From Nitrospira sp. SB0662_bin_26 (GTDB lineage: Bacteria; Nitrospirota; Nitrospiria; Nitrospirales; UBA8639): a DNA stretch of 41,427 bases. This document shows, in pieces, positions 1-10,419 of the stretch. A program made the translations under genes and the position numbers. The stretch lies in NCBI GenBank assembly GCA_009840285.1, contig VXOF01000105.1:1-41427 (forward strand). The letters are read 5' to 3'. Each line of letters begins with the position of its first letter. Position 1 is the stretch's first letter. The notes below the pieces were generated by a model. It was not told where the DNA came from. It did not search any database and saw only the letters and a program-made list of their open reading frames with translations.

Positions 1-142
1 TGTTTCCAAAAATCGGCATCCGTCTGAGGGGGCGTTTGGACGTGGATTGTATGTTCGCCTACGTCCTGCAGGTGGCGGTTTATATTCTTCTGTTTTTCCT
101 CGCAAAACCACGACCAGGTGGCTATCCCCGGCAAAATAGGCT

Positions 143-403
143 TCATAGCTCGGCAATCGCCTCCTTGAGCATGGTCGTTGTTTTGGACAAAATGTCATCT
201 TCCGAAGACAGATCAAGAATGTCGTCTTCCGGCACCATAATGAATTTACGGTTTCCGTCCTTGGTCAGAGAAATCAGGAACCGGCCGTTGGAGGGAGTGG
301 TTGGAATGACTACTTCGACCGTGCTCTCGATGCCCTTCACCAATTCAAGAAATTTTGCTTTCCCCTCTTCAAACTCATCCATATCGTTCTTGAACCCTTT
401 CAC
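143..403 (-). CDS. Hypothetical protein (86 aa)
   Basis: ORF on the same strand as its neighbours; acidic protein-like composition; no family recognised. Confidence 0.55.
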   Translation of the reverse strand: MKGFKNDMDEFEEGKAKFLELVKGIESTVEVVIPTTPSNGRFLISLTKDGNRKFIMVPEDDILDLSSEDDILSKTTTMLKEAIAEL

Positions 404-486
404 TCAAATGGAAAAACCAAGACCGGCTGAAAAGCCGCTGGTCGGCACGGACAGGCCATGCTCCGAGAAAGGCATGGCTCCAAACC

Positions 487-1020
487 TCATAAGGCGGTCG
501 ATCCGGAGGAGCCTCCCAACAATTTGTTGACTTCGGCCAAAATAGCTTCATGATTGGCCAGATCCATATTTCCCACTCGCTGCCATTGTATGACGCCGTT
601 TTGATCCAGAATGTACACGTTCGGAATAAAGCGTCCTCCGCCGTACAGTTTATCGGTCACTTGATCAGGGTCCGTGAGATAGGGATATGTGACTTTCACG
701 GGAAAGACGCTGAGAAATTCCAGGACGTCCGCTTGGGAATCGCCCGAGGAGTTCACGCCGATCACCGCGACGTTTTGTCCGCGCGTGGCTTCATAGACCT
801 TTTGTAAATTCGTGCCTTGCACCAAACACGGTTCGCAAATATGAAAGAGACCCAGCACCACGACTTTACCCTGGAAATCTTTCAGCGAAACGGGGTCCCC
901 CGTGACCGAGGTGAGCGAAAAGGATGGCGCCGGCTCACCGACTTTGAAGAAGCCTGCGGCCCAGGCCATCGTTACCATGGCTATGGAAAGCGTAAGCGTT
1001 AAAACGAGTTGGCGTTTCAT
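487..1020 (-). CDS. Secreted thioredoxin-like / TlpA-AhpC-family redox protein
   Basis: Signal peptide MKRQLVLTLTLSIAMVTMAWA; GEPAPSFSLTSVTGDPVSLKDFQGKVVVLGLFHICEPC; GGAGGA precedes the ATG at 1020, so the ORF-track start at 1059 is probably too early. Confidence 0.8.
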   Translation of the reverse strand: MKRQLVLTLTLSIAMVTMAWAAGFFKVGEPAPSFSLTSVTGDPVSLKDFQGKVVVLGLFHICEPCLVQGTNLQKVYEATRGQNVAVIGVNSSGDSQADVLEFLSVFPVKVTYPYLTDPDQVTDKLYGGGRFIPNVYILDQNGVIQWQRVGNMDLANHEAILAEVNKLLGGSSGSTAL

Positions 1021-1163
1021 GACATCCTCCACTTTGCTGGCAGCGAACAATGCGGACAACGATTATAAAAATCTTAACACACGATTTTTCAGGCGGGCAA
1101 TCAACGGAGAGTATGCGGTTTTACCTCCCCCCCTCACCTTTCCCGTGCCGGGGCGAGGGAGCA

Positions 1164-2624
1164 CTATCTGGAAGTGCTCGCGTCGAACAGGCCGAGTTGT
1201 TGTTCTTCGGCTTTGGTGAAGGCAATGGGATATTGTTCGGTGAAGCAGGCATGACAGTAGTGGTCGTTTCGACCCGGGGCAGCGTTGAGCATGCCGTCCA
1301 AACTCAGGTATTGGAGACTGTCGGCCGTGATGTACTTGCGGATTTCCTCGACGGAATGACTCGAACCGATCAATTCTTTCTGCGTGGGCGTGTCAATGCC
1401 GTAAAAGCACGGAGCGATTGTGGGCGGCGAACTGATGCGCACGTGGACTTCCTTGACCCCGGCGTTCCGGATCATTTTGATGATTTTCCGGCTTGTCGTT
1501 CCTCGCACGATGGAGTCATCCACCACCACGACACGGCGTCCTTTGAGGACCTCGGGGACCACGTTCAATTTTAATTTCACGCCGAAATGCCGGATGGATT
1601 GTTCGGGTTCGATAAACGTCCGGCCGATGTAATGGTTGCGCGTGAGCCCGATTTCAAACGGAATCCCCGACCCCTCCGCGTATCCCAGGGCCGCGGGCAC
1701 CCCGGAATCCGGCACGGGAATGACGACGTCCGCGGGCACGTGCGCTTCCTTGGCCAATTGCCGGCCAAGGGCTTTTCGAATGGGATAGACGGCGTGGTCA
1801 CCGAATATTTTGGAATCGGGTCTCGCAAAATAGACGTATTCAAATACGCATTTTGCAGGTTTTTCCGGCGGGATAAACGGATGATGCGAGGTCATCCCAT
1901 CGTCGTTGATGACGATAAGTTCCCCCGGCTCGACTTCCCGCACGAACTCGCCGCCCATGAGATCAAACGCACAGGTTTCCGAGGCGACCATCCAAGCGTC
2001 CTTGAATTTTCCCAGACACAACGGCCGGAACCCATAAGGATCTCTCACGGCGATCAGGTCGTGGTCGGTCAACAGCACCAGCGAATAGGCTCCCCTGACC
2101 AAGGAGAGCGCTTCGGTCAACCGGTCGAGTAACGTATCGCCCTTGGAGTGGGCGATCAGGTGGATGATGACTTCAGTATCGGAATCGGATTGAAAAATGG
2201 CGCCATACGCTTCGAGCTCGCTACGCAGCATCCATGCATTGGTGAGATTACCGTTGTGCGCCACGGCCAAATTTCCGAATGCGAAATTGACGGTTAGCGG
2301 TTGGACGTTGCGAACATGGCTTTCCCCGGCGGTGGAATACCGGTTGTGGCCGATGGCCTTATTCCCTCGCAGGCGGCGAATTTCTTTTTTCGTGAAAATA
2401 TCCGAGACCAGCCCAATCCCTTTTTCCGTGTAAAAATTCCGTTCGTCGGATGAGACAATTCCTGATCCTTCCTGCCCTCGATGCTGTAACGCGTACAACC
2501 CCAGATAAGTGAAATTCGAGGCTTCCCGGTGCCCGTAAATGCCGAACACCGCACATTCGTCCTGAAATTTGTCGGGGGCAATCAGGTGTACAGGCGCGTG
2601 GATATTTTTTGACGATTGATTCAT
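1164..2624 (-). CDS. purF: Amidophosphoribosyltransferase
   Basis: DECAVFGIYGHREASNFTYLGLYALQHRGQEGSGI and PRPP motif VVVVDDSIVRGTTSRKI; start revised to MNQSSKN. Confidence 0.96.
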   Translation of the reverse strand: MNQSSKNIHAPVHLIAPDKFQDECAVFGIYGHREASNFTYLGLYALQHRGQEGSGIVSSDERNFYTEKGIGLVSDIFTKKEIRRLRGNKAIGHNRYSTAGESHVRNVQPLTVNFAFGNLAVAHNGNLTNAWMLRSELEAYGAIFQSDSDTEVIIHLIAHSKGDTLLDRLTEALSLVRGAYSLVLLTDHDLIAVRDPYGFRPLCLGKFKDAWMVASETCAFDLMGGEFVREVEPGELIVINDDGMTSHHPFIPPEKPAKCVFEYVYFARPDSKIFGDHAVYPIRKALGRQLAKEAHVPADVVIPVPDSGVPAALGYAEGSGIPFEIGLTRNHYIGRTFIEPEQSIRHFGVKLKLNVVPEVLKGRRVVVVDDSIVRGTTSRKIIKMIRNAGVKEVHVRISSPPTIAPCFYGIDTPTQKELIGSSHSVEEIRKYITADSLQYLSLDGMLNAAPGRNDHYCHACFTEQYPIAFTKAEEQQLGLFDASTSR

Positions 2625-2631
2625 GCTTCGC

Positions 2632-4875
2632 TCAGGCCGACAGTTTGGATTCCAGACTTCGGCTCCATCGTTCGAATAATTCCGCAACAGGCATATCGAT
2701 CATCGACTGTTCATTCACACGAACCATCAAGCGGTCTCCGCCGACCGTGCCGATATCCTGCGCTGGCACGTCATGCTCTCGGGCAATGGCCGTCACGCGC
2801 TCGGCATGCGCCGGCGATATCGAGAGAAGAATTCGTGAAGGACTTTCTCCAAAAAGCAAGGCGTCCGTACGAAGACCGTTCGAATCAAGCCTAATTGTCG
2901 CCCCTGACGGCTTGTCCGGGGTCGCCTGCGGTGAAAAACATGATTCCGCCAACGTCACGGCCAATCCACCATCCGAACAATCATGAGCGGACTGCACCAA
3001 CCCTTCCGTCGCCAAGCGGAGCATGCACGCGTGCAATGTCTTTTCCGTCTCGAGATTGAGCCACGGTGGAACGCCCTGCTCCCGATAATGTACGACTTTC
3101 AGGTATTCGGTTCCACCCAAATCTTCCTGGGTCTCGCCTAAAAGAAGAACCCGATCCCCCGGAGTTTTAAACCATTGCGTGATCATGCGGTCGGCCGGTT
3201 CGATGAGCCCGACCATGCCGATAATGGGCGTGGGATAAATGGACAAGCCATTAGTTTCGTTATACAGGCTGACGTTGCCGCTGACAACAGGAATGCCGAA
3301 AGTCCGGCAGGCATCGGCAATACCTTCAACGGCCAACACGAACTGCCACATAATATCCTGCCGTTCCGGATTTCCGAAATTCAGGCAATCCGTCACTCCG
3401 ATGGGTTGCCCCCCCGAGCACACGAGGTTTCGGGCCGCTTCCGCCACGGTCAAGGTACCGCCCACGTACGGGTTCAAGAGGCAGTACCGGCTGTTGCCGT
3501 CCGTCGTGACGGCCAAGGCCTTATTCGTGCCTTTGATGCGCATCACGGCGGCATCCGAACCGGGACGGACAATGGTATCGATGCCCACCATGTGATCGTA
3601 TTGTCGATAGACCCAGGCCTTGCTGGCAATGGTCGGCGAATCCAGTAACCGGAGAAGGGCGGTTTCCGCATCCTGCACATCGGGCAGATTTTCAATTGTC
3701 AGGGATTGCAGGAGATCCTGGTATTCGGGAGGTTTGGCCGGGCGCTCGTATTTGGGACTTTCATCAACGAGAGCCTTCGCCGGAATTTCCGCCACCACGG
3801 TTCCCTGTTCCTTGATACGGACATACCCGTCATCCGTGACCTTCCCGATCACCGCCGCATCAATCCCCCATTTTCGGCAAATGGCAATGACCCGATCTTC
3901 TTTCCCTGCATCGGCTACGAGTAACATGCGTTCCTGGGATTCCGACAGCATCAACTCATAGGGCGTCATGTTCGGCTCGCGTCGTGGCACGTCGGCCAGT
4001 TCCAATTCAATGCCCGTGCCGGCCCTGGAGGCCATTTCACAGGATGAACTCGTGAGCCCGGCCGCGCCCATGTCCTGGATGCCGACCAGGAGCCGTTGGT
4101 CCAGGAATTCCAGACAGGCTTCCAGGAGCAATTTTTCCAGAAACGGGTCGCCGACCTGGACGTTGGGTCGCTTCTGTTCGGAGGCGTCGTCGAAACTGTC
4201 GGAAGCCATCGTGGCCCCATGGATGCCGTCTCGACCGGTTTTGGCGCCGATGTACAAGACCGGATTGCCGACGCCACGGGCCCGGCCCAGAAGCAACTCA
4301 TCGGTTTTAACGATGCCTAGGCAAAAGACGTTCACCAAGGGGTTCTTGGCATAAATATCGTTAAACGTGATTTCGCCGCCGACCGTGGGGACGCCGATAC
4401 AGTTCCCGTACCAGGAAATACCGGAAACCACGCCTTTTAAAAGATGACGATTCTTGGGCAGATCCAGTTCGCCGAACCGGAGTGAATCCAGCAAGGCAAT
4501 GGGCCTGGCGCCCATGGTGAAAATGTCGCGTAAAATCCCACCGACCCCGGTGGCCGCGCCCTGGAACGGTTCGATAAACGACGGATGATTATGGGATTCC
4601 ATTTTAAAGACCGCGGAGAGCCCGTCGCCGATATCCACAGCCCCGGCATTCTCTCCCGGACCCTGGACTACCCGCTCGCCCTCGGTGGGAAATCGCTTCA
4701 AATGGACCCTTGAACTCTTATAGGAACAATGTTCGCTCCACATCACCGAAAAGATCCCAAGTTCCGTCAGGTTCGGCTCCCGGCCCAAGTGCTTAAGGAT
4801 CTGCCCATATTCCTCTTCTGTCAGGCCGTGTCGCTGAATCACTTCGGACGTAATGTGTGTGGATTCCTGCCCCAT
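2632..4875 (-). CDS. purL: Phosphoribosylformylglycinamidine synthase subunit PurL
   Basis: 747 aa; [46 protein letters not shown]; adjacent to purF. Confidence 0.96.
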   Translation of the reverse strand: MGQESTHITSEVIQRHGLTEEEYGQILKHLGREPNLTELGIFSVMWSEHCSYKSSRVHLKRFPTEGERVVQGPGENAGAVDIGDGLSAVFKMESHNHPSFIEPFQGAATGVGGILRDIFTMGARPIALLDSLRFGELDLPKNRHLLKGVVSGISWYGNCIGVPTVGGEITFNDIYAKNPLVNVFCLGIVKTDELLLGRARGVGNPVLYIGAKTGRDGIHGATMASDSFDDASEQKRPNVQVGDPFLEKLLLEACLEFLDQRLLVGIQDMGAAGLTSSSCEMASRAGTGIELELADVPRREPNMTPYELMLSESQERMLLVADAGKEDRVIAICRKWGIDAAVIGKVTDDGYVRIKEQGTVVAEIPAKALVDESPKYERPAKPPEYQDLLQSLTIENLPDVQDAETALLRLLDSPTIASKAWVYRQYDHMVGIDTIVRPGSDAAVMRIKGTNKALAVTTDGNSRYCLLNPYVGGTLTVAEAARNLVCSGGQPIGVTDCLNFGNPERQDIMWQFVLAVEGIADACRTFGIPVVSGNVSLYNETNGLSIYPTPIIGMVGLIEPADRMITQWFKTPGDRVLLLGETQEDLGGTEYLKVVHYREQGVPPWLNLETEKTLHACMLRLATEGLVQSAHDCSDGGLAVTLAESCFSPQATPDKPSGATIRLDSNGLRTDALLFGESPSRILLSISPAHAERVTAIAREHDVPAQDIGTVGGDRLMVRVNEQSMIDMPVAELFERWSRSLESKLSA

Positions 4876-4950
4876 TATAATTTATGTTGAACTTAAATTA
4901 TAGTTCATAACTATTTATAAATATTGAATTTTAGTATTTTCTTGAATACA

Positions 4951-5814
4951 TTAATCATGGTCCGGCTTAACACCAAGGATATACGTGATCCATGCCGTAT
5001 CGGGTTCCCCGTTTTCCGAGCGGTGATAGGTGCCTGTCCCTTCATTGGTCTTTTTGTTGGTGCCTTCCCACAGAAAATGCACGTCCCGGAATCCGGCTTC
5101 ATTCAGCAATTCCATGACTTCAGGCATGGTCCACATACGCCAGTCATAGACAAAGGCATTGCGCATTTCACTCCCGTCCTGAAATGCAAAATGCATGCGC
5201 ATCGTACAGAAGTACGTGGCAGGATCGAAGGCGTCCTGGTCCCAAATGAAGGTAAAATCGCCAATGCCGTCATCATCGGGGTTGTCGATGTCACGGGGCT
5301 CTTCCTGTAAAATCTGGCTTTCACTCCCTCCCCAAATGTCCAGGAGAAATATGCCGCCCGGCTGAAGGGATTCTTTTGTTCTTTTGAAATATTGCAGGAG
5401 CGTGGGACGATCCTTGAAGACCATGTAGCTGAAGTTCAACGCCATGGCCAATTGGACGTGTGCAGGATGAGCGTCCAACACGTTGCCGTGGATGAGCGTC
5501 AGGCGGTTTTGCTGATCCACGGTCAAAGTCGACACGTTATGTTTGATGCCCCAATTGAGCGTCGGCCAATCCAGATCAATGCCGATGGCGTGATTCTCGG
5601 GGTGCTGCGTCACGAAATACGCGGACAACGCGGCGGTGCCACAGAAATCTTCACGCAACGAACGCAAGGGCCGGCCTGTATAGTCCTCAAAATATTCGGC
5701 AAAAAACGGAACGTCGAAATCCGGACTTTGAACGCTCTTCTGGTACAGGACATGAGGATCGGCCAACTCAGCCATGGACGGACGTTTCCTGGCCTGCTTA
5801 CGCACTTTTTTCAT
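4951..5814 (-). CDS. Class I SAM-dependent methyltransferase
   Basis: LREDFCGTAALSAYFV, AIGIDLDWPTLNWG and GGIFLLDIWGG motifs. Confidence 0.8.
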   Translation of the reverse strand: MKKVRKQARKRPSMAELADPHVLYQKSVQSPDFDVPFFAEYFEDYTGRPLRSLREDFCGTAALSAYFVTQHPENHAIGIDLDWPTLNWGIKHNVSTLTVDQQNRLTLIHGNVLDAHPAHVQLAMALNFSYMVFKDRPTLLQYFKRTKESLQPGGIFLLDIWGGSESQILQEEPRDIDNPDDDGIGDFTFIWDQDAFDPATYFCTMRMHFAFQDGSEMRNAFVYDWRMWTMPEVMELLNEAGFRDVHFLWEGTNKKTNEGTGTYHRSENGEPDTAWITYILGVKPDHD

Positions 5815-5893
5815 AAAACGATTCCTTTGTTTTCATGCGATTTGATTTGTGGTGCATGAACGGGACAAAAGATATGTCCGTAACCACAAGTTT

Positions 5894-5993
5894 GTATCAT
5901 AAGGGAAAACCGTTGCAGGGAACAACGATCGTTGTTCCCTGCCGCTTGGCGGTGACCAACAGTTGTCCTGTTCCGGTGAATTTTTTATGATAC
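5894..5993. repeat. 100-bp inverted-repeat structure (arms GTATCATAA/TTATGATAC) enclosing a perfect 28-bp palindrome at 5915-5942
   Basis: Read directly: GCAGGGAACAACGATCGTTGTTCCCTGC is its own reverse complement. Confidence 0.85.
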
Positions 5994-6013
5994 GATAACG
6001 ATTGTGTTCTATA

Positions 6014-6155
6014 GGAACCTCTGATTTATTGTGATAGCGGGATGCAGGGCAAGGCGTCCCGGAGCGAAACCCGAAGCTTATCAGAGAGATAGGTGAGGGT
6101 TGAGCGAGGATACAACGCAGCCATGCGTCCGATAGTGCACTAAATCAGAGGTTCC
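6014..6155 (+). mobile_element. MITE-like element copy 1
   Basis: ggaacctctgattta...taaatcagaggttcc terminal inverted repeats, TA on both flanks; ~95% similar by eye to four other copies. Confidence 0.85.
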
Positions 6156-6201
6156 TATTTATCCACGTCCGGTTTTGTGTTTAGGAAGGAGCGTCAGAAG
6201 T

Positions 6202-6873
6202 ATGGAAACGTATGCACGTGAAGAAGGCAAAGCTGAAATCGTCGATGACTCCAGCGCTCGCGAGTTGTTGCGACGCGCGTTTGAGAAAACGTCACGGTGG
6301 CCCGAAAACTTCGGAGGATTTGAAGCCGACCTCCGCATCAACGTGAATGGCGAGGAAACCACCGGGAAAGTCACGGTGAAGTCCTCAAAGGAAGTCGAAG
6401 TGTCTCTTCCGAACGAGGAACTTCAAAAATGGGCTCAAGGTCAAATTTCCATGATCGCCGCGCATCGGGGCCCTCGAAGCTTCGAGGAATCCGATGGAAA
6501 ATACAATCTATCCCTTGAGGGTGAGGAAAATCATCCCCAGGGACCACGGATCAATCTGGGCGATTCCATGGGCTCCACCTATCGCATCAAGGACGATCGT
6601 ATCACCCAAATCAACCGGAAGATGCCGCACGTGGCGTTTACGATCAACGTCGAAGACAGTGCGTTGACGCAGGATGAAAAATACCTGACGACACGGTATA
6701 CCGTGTATTACTACTCGCCCAAGGATGGTTCACTGGCCAACGTGGAGAGTTTTTCGGATTCTCACGCCAGGGTGGGAAACGCTGATCTGCCTGCGACCCG
6801 GCGCATAATTTCCTATGAAAAAGGCGCCACGGTGACGCGGACCATCACGTTTGAAAACCACAAGCCGCTGTAA
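6202..6873 (+). CDS. DUF3386-like protein
   Basis: Sequence resembles the DUF3386 family (RELLRRAFEKTSRWPENFGGFEADLRI); AGGAAGGA upstream of ATG at 6202. Confidence 0.65.
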   Translation: METYAREEGKAEIVDDSSARELLRRAFEKTSRWPENFGGFEADLRINVNGEETTGKVTVKSSKEVEVSLPNEELQKWAQGQISMIAAHRGPRSFEESDGKYNLSLEGEENHPQGPRINLGDSMGSTYRIKDDRITQINRKMPHVAFTINVEDSALTQDEKYLTTRYTVYYYSPKDGSLANVESFSDSHARVGNADLPATRRIISYEKGATVTRTITFENHKPL

Positions 6874-6940
6874 GCGTGACAGTTGTCATAACAAGGCTGT
6901 GACAATCGTCATTGAAGACGATCCGGCGAAGCTGATTTCT

Positions 6941-7016
6941 TTCCCTTCCCCTCCTTTGCCTGCCCTGAGCGTAGCGAAGGGTCAGGAGGGACGAAGGGGA
7001 GGTAGAGAGGATTTCC
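6941..7016. repeat. Interspersed intergenic repeat family 2, short copy A
   Basis: cccctcctttgcctgccctgagcgtagcgaagggtcaggagggacgaaggggaggtagagag; shares core with 21029-21183 and 36820-36975. Confidence 0.65.
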
Positions 7017-7033
7017 CGAACCTTCAGCACACA

Positions 7034-7771
7034 TTACGATAACCCCTGCCCTCGCGTACTCCCGCCGAAACCGCCGAAGTTCCCTTTGAAGCCACCCTGG
7101 CCGGTGCTCCAATATCCGCCTCGTCGCCAGCGTTGAAACGGATGCCGCCGTTCCGGGCGGGTAAACCGCCAAAGGGCAAACAGCATGGCTAGCGCCACGG
7201 CCACGTTCATCCAAAACCCAGCACTCGAAGCCCTTTTTGGTTCTGAGGCCGCTTGGACTGCGCTGCCCGAGGCCGCAGCCAATCCGACGGTCGCACGATA
7301 CAAGGATTCTCCGTACCGGGCATTTTGAAACATGGGGATGAGATACTGTCCGGATAATTCATCCAGTTTCGTTTTTCCGACTGCCGAGAGCAAACTACGT
7401 CCGAGGACCACGACGGCTTGTCGTTCCTTCAACGAAGCGAGCAACAACATGCCCCGCTCCTGTTGCGCCGCGCCAATATGCCATTCCTTATACAATCCCT
7501 CGGCATACTCCCGCGCATGCGAGTAAGGGCCGGCTGTCGCAATCGTCACGACAATCATTTCGACTCCGGTCCGGTCTTCCAGTTCTTTGCAAACTGCACG
7601 GATTCGGCTTTGCCAGTCGGAGCCAATCAACTCCGCATAATCGCTGACGTAACCGAGCGGCCTCGGGAAAGCAGATTTCTTTTCCACTCCAGCTGCGCCG
7701 GCCAACCCGGGAGCCCCCCAGACTAATGGCACAAAGAGAAAAACCATGGCTGCCGATCGCCACGTATTCAT
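7034..7771 (-). CDS. TPM-domain protein (YgcG family), membrane anchored with Gly-rich tail
   Basis: YVSDYAELIGSDWQSRIRAVCKELEDRTGVEMIVVTIATAGPYS, signal peptide, C-terminal GGFKGNFGGFGG. Confidence 0.82.
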   Translation of the reverse strand: MNTWRSAAMVFLFVPLVWGAPGLAGAAGVEKKSAFPRPLGYVSDYAELIGSDWQSRIRAVCKELEDRTGVEMIVVTIATAGPYSHAREYAEGLYKEWHIGAAQQERGMLLLASLKERQAVVVLGRSLLSAVGKTKLDELSGQYLIPMFQNARYGESLYRATVGLAAASGSAVQAASEPKRASSAGFWMNVAVALAMLFALWRFTRPERRHPFQRWRRGGYWSTGQGGFKGNFGGFGGSTRGQGLS

Positions 7772-8535
7772 GATTGAAACTTCTCCTCGTGATTTATCGC
7801 ATCTACCCGGTCCACCAATTGCCCCAAGCCTGTTAGGTACCGTTCCAACAGCTTGGGCAGTTCATGTTTCCCCGGTGTACTGAGGCCACGTTTCAGGCGC
7901 CAGACTTCGAGGAACACCGACGGGTCCACGTCCAGCGTTACTTTTAGTTCATCCAGCACGTCCGGAGATTTCAAGTTCGCCGGATGGTCCAGCAGGCGGT
8001 GCAGGCCGCGGAGACACGGGAGCAGCGAGGTTAACGAGAGGGGTAACAGGGTTTGAATGGCTTCGATCTTGCCCCATCCTTCGACGTAATTTTGGCGGAC
8101 ACGTAGGAGGTTGGCATGGACTTCCTGCCGGCATTGAAGAAACAGGTTGGCGGTATTGACGTGTAGCTCCGGGAACGGATCACGCCCTTCCAGGAGGACA
8201 TGATGTTCCTTGATGCCCAGAAATTCCAATGGAAACACGTCCGATGATTGTTGAAGGTCCTTGTGCGTGAGAAACAACGGGGCGACGATCTTCTCCCTGG
8301 CCCATTGTTTATGAATACCGCTCCACTGTTGAAGCACGGGTTGCGTGATATGTTCGAGGACGATCAGGACGTTGATGTTGGAATATCCCGGCAGAAACTC
8401 ACCACGCGCAGCACTGCCATAAACGAGGATCGATTCGAACGTCAGGCCCTTTTGTTTTTTGATGGAACGGAGAAAACCGCGTAGCGGGGCGTGCGTCTCT
8501 TCCTGCAACTGTGACCAGGGTGGATTGGCGGACAT
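7768..8535 (-). CDS. Nucleotidyltransferase-domain protein
   Basis: ILVYGSAARGEFLPGYSNINVLIVLE. Confidence 0.7.
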   Translation of the reverse strand: MSANPPWSQLQEETHAPLRGFLRSIKKQKGLTFESILVYGSAARGEFLPGYSNINVLIVLEHITQPVLQQWSGIHKQWAREKIVAPLFLTHKDLQQSSDVFPLEFLGIKEHHVLLEGRDPFPELHVNTANLFLQCRQEVHANLLRVRQNYVEGWGKIEAIQTLLPLSLTSLLPCLRGLHRLLDHPANLKSPDVLDELKVTLDVDPSVFLEVWRLKRGLSTPGKHELPKLLERYLTGLGQLVDRVDAINHEEKFQS

Positions 8536-8574
8536 TCTTACGATCTCATCCGTAATGCGTCGTGAAAATTGGCC

Positions 8575-9846
8575 TCATGAAAGCGCATGAGGTGGTCGTT
8601 GATCCGCGCGAGGATCAGACACGAATCCCAAAGCCAGAAAGCGATCCAATAACCCGAAAGGTGGAGTCTCACGAAGACCGGCGGTCGCAGTCAAGACTCG
8701 ATATTTCAGCCTGCGGTTTTGATCGATGGTGGAAAAGACCCGGTTACGCAGCCACGCGAGTGCCGGGTTCCCCGTATTCCAAAAAAAGGCCTCTTCATCG
8801 GCAAGTCGCTGCAGCATTTCGACTTTGGGACGACGCTGTTTTTCGAATGTTTTCAAACGCGATGCTTGAAAATTGTCTTCTGCGAGACACGCAGGAATCA
8901 AATCCGCCAACACCGTGGCATCGACCATGGCCTGCATGCGCCCCTGAGAAGCATGGGGATTCATCCCATGGGCCGCATCCCCGATCAGCACGGCCCCGTC
9001 GGCGACCCACGTTTGCGCGCAGGTACGGCCCGTTGGCATCACTGTGGTTTGCTCCCAGTCGATGAACCCGTGAAACGTGGCCAAGAGTTCAGGGTAAATC
9101 GACGACCAGCGTTTCTGAAGGGGTTCGACCCCGGCAGCGTATAAAGCATCCTGGGATTGGGCGTCGATCAGGTAGACGAGATAGAGTTTCTCCTTCGCAG
9201 CCGGGAATAAACCCAGAATTTCTTTTTTCCCGAGAAAGTACTGTGCTTCCTCCAATTTCTCCGGGCAGTCCAGGATGGCGACAAGGTAGCTTTCGGGATA
9301 GCGATACAGCTTGGTGGGAATGTCGAGTGCGCTACGAACTTTGGAGGCCGGCCCATCGGCCCCGACGATCAATTTGGCGGAAATGCGTACAGGTTTGCCT
9401 TGAACGTCCGCTTCCACCCCTATGATGATTTCGTCTTTTTTCAAAACGTTGGTAAACGACGCGTTGTACCACAAGCTTCCCGGATTCTGTTTCTCCAGGG
9501 CTTCGAGCACCGTCCGATGCGCGACATGCGGTAAGGTGACGAGGGCGCGATTATAGGGAGGAGGCAATTCGTCATAATCGATCGAACACAACCGGCTCCC
9601 CCCGATTTGCCGGAAATGAAAATGCCGGACGGGCTGCACCGCGTGTTGCGGCAATTGATCCAACAGGCCCAGTTCATCCAAAATTTTCTGCCCGTTCGGC
9701 TGGAGGATTTCTCCGCGTATCCCGCGTGGAGGCCCTGAAGCCTGTTCGAGAACGAGGGTCCGGATGCCTTTCCTGGCAAGCAGAAGACCCAGGATTGCTC
9801 CTCCGCCTCCGGCGCCGACGACAACGACATCAACGTGTATGTCCAT
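8575..9846 (-). CDS. FAD-dependent monooxygenase / UbiH-like oxidoreductase
   Basis: VVVVGAGGGGAILGLLLARKGIRTLVLEQ; GADGPASKVRSAL; VLIGDAAHGMNPHASQG. Confidence 0.88.
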   Translation of the reverse strand: MDIHVDVVVVGAGGGGAILGLLLARKGIRTLVLEQASGPPRGIRGEILQPNGQKILDELGLLDQLPQHAVQPVRHFHFRQIGGSRLCSIDYDELPPPYNRALVTLPHVAHRTVLEALEKQNPGSLWYNASFTNVLKKDEIIIGVEADVQGKPVRISAKLIVGADGPASKVRSALDIPTKLYRYPESYLVAILDCPEKLEEAQYFLGKKEILGLFPAAKEKLYLVYLIDAQSQDALYAAGVEPLQKRWSSIYPELLATFHGFIDWEQTTVMPTGRTCAQTWVADGAVLIGDAAHGMNPHASQGRMQAMVDATVLADLIPACLAEDNFQASRLKTFEKQRRPKVEMLQRLADEEAFFWNTGNPALAWLRNRVFSTIDQNRRLKYRVLTATAGLRETPPFGLLDRFLALGFVSDPRADQRPPHALS

Positions 9847-9877
9847 ATGAGGGAAAGGAGCGAATCGAAAAACTCGG

Positions 9878-10020
9878 GGAACCTCTGATTTATCGCACTA
9901 TCGGGCGCATGGCTGCGTTGTGTCCTCGCTCAATCCTCACCTATCTCGATGATAAGCTTCGGGTTTCGCTCCGGGACGCCTTGCCCTGCATCCCGCTATC
10001 ACAATAAATCAGATGTTCCT
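9878..10020 (-). mobile_element. MITE-like element copy 2
   Basis: Reverse-oriented copy of the ~144-bp repeat; one terminus mutated (agatgttcct); no TA flank. Confidence 0.82.
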
Positions 10021-10047
10021 CAGGATTGGATTTCCCGGGCAAACCGC

Positions 10048-10419
10048 CTATTCAAATATTTTTTGGAAATGCTCGTCGGCTTCTTCCCATGCGGTGGGAT
10101 TCGTGTTTTTCAGCCAATCTTTCAGGAAAGCCTTCTGCTCAGGCGAGAGCATTTGCTTGATCTGGTGGGAACGGCCTTGCAGGGGCTGTAAAAATCCGAC
10201 CTTTTTGACGGGGTCGAGCGTGGCAGTCCGTACGTAAACATTCGTATAAGCCCCGGGCTTTTCATCATCCCCCTCCCCTTGGAGCCAGACCGAAATGTAC
10301 TTGTCCATGACCAGTCCGGAACTGTCCATCGCCGGATCCGTTTCATGAAACACGTCATTTTCCGTTTCAGATAACGGGACGGCTTCATGAGCCCGAAAAA
10401 GAAAATTGTGATTCCACAT
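10048..10419 (-). CDS. Hypothetical protein (123 aa)
   Basis: Non-overlapped ORF; no family recognised. Confidence 0.55.
   Translation of the reverse strand: MWNHNFLFRAHEAVPLSETENDVFHETDPAMDSSGLVMDKYISVWLQGEGDDEKPGAYTNVYVRTATLDPVKKVGFLQPLQGRSHQIKQMLSPEQKAFLKDWLKNTNPTAWEEADEHFQKIFE

Noticed and set aside
36-530. 164-aa plus-strand ORF at the window start
   Set aside because: Overlaps the better-supported minus-strand 86-aa ORF and the 3' end of the thioredoxin-like gene; low-complexity composition.
1125-1163. CCTCCCCCCCTCACCTTTCCCGTGCCGGGGCGAGGGAG between purF and the thioredoxin-like gene
   Set aside because: Resembles generic GC-rich intergenic repeats, but too little similarity to repeat family 2 to call a copy.
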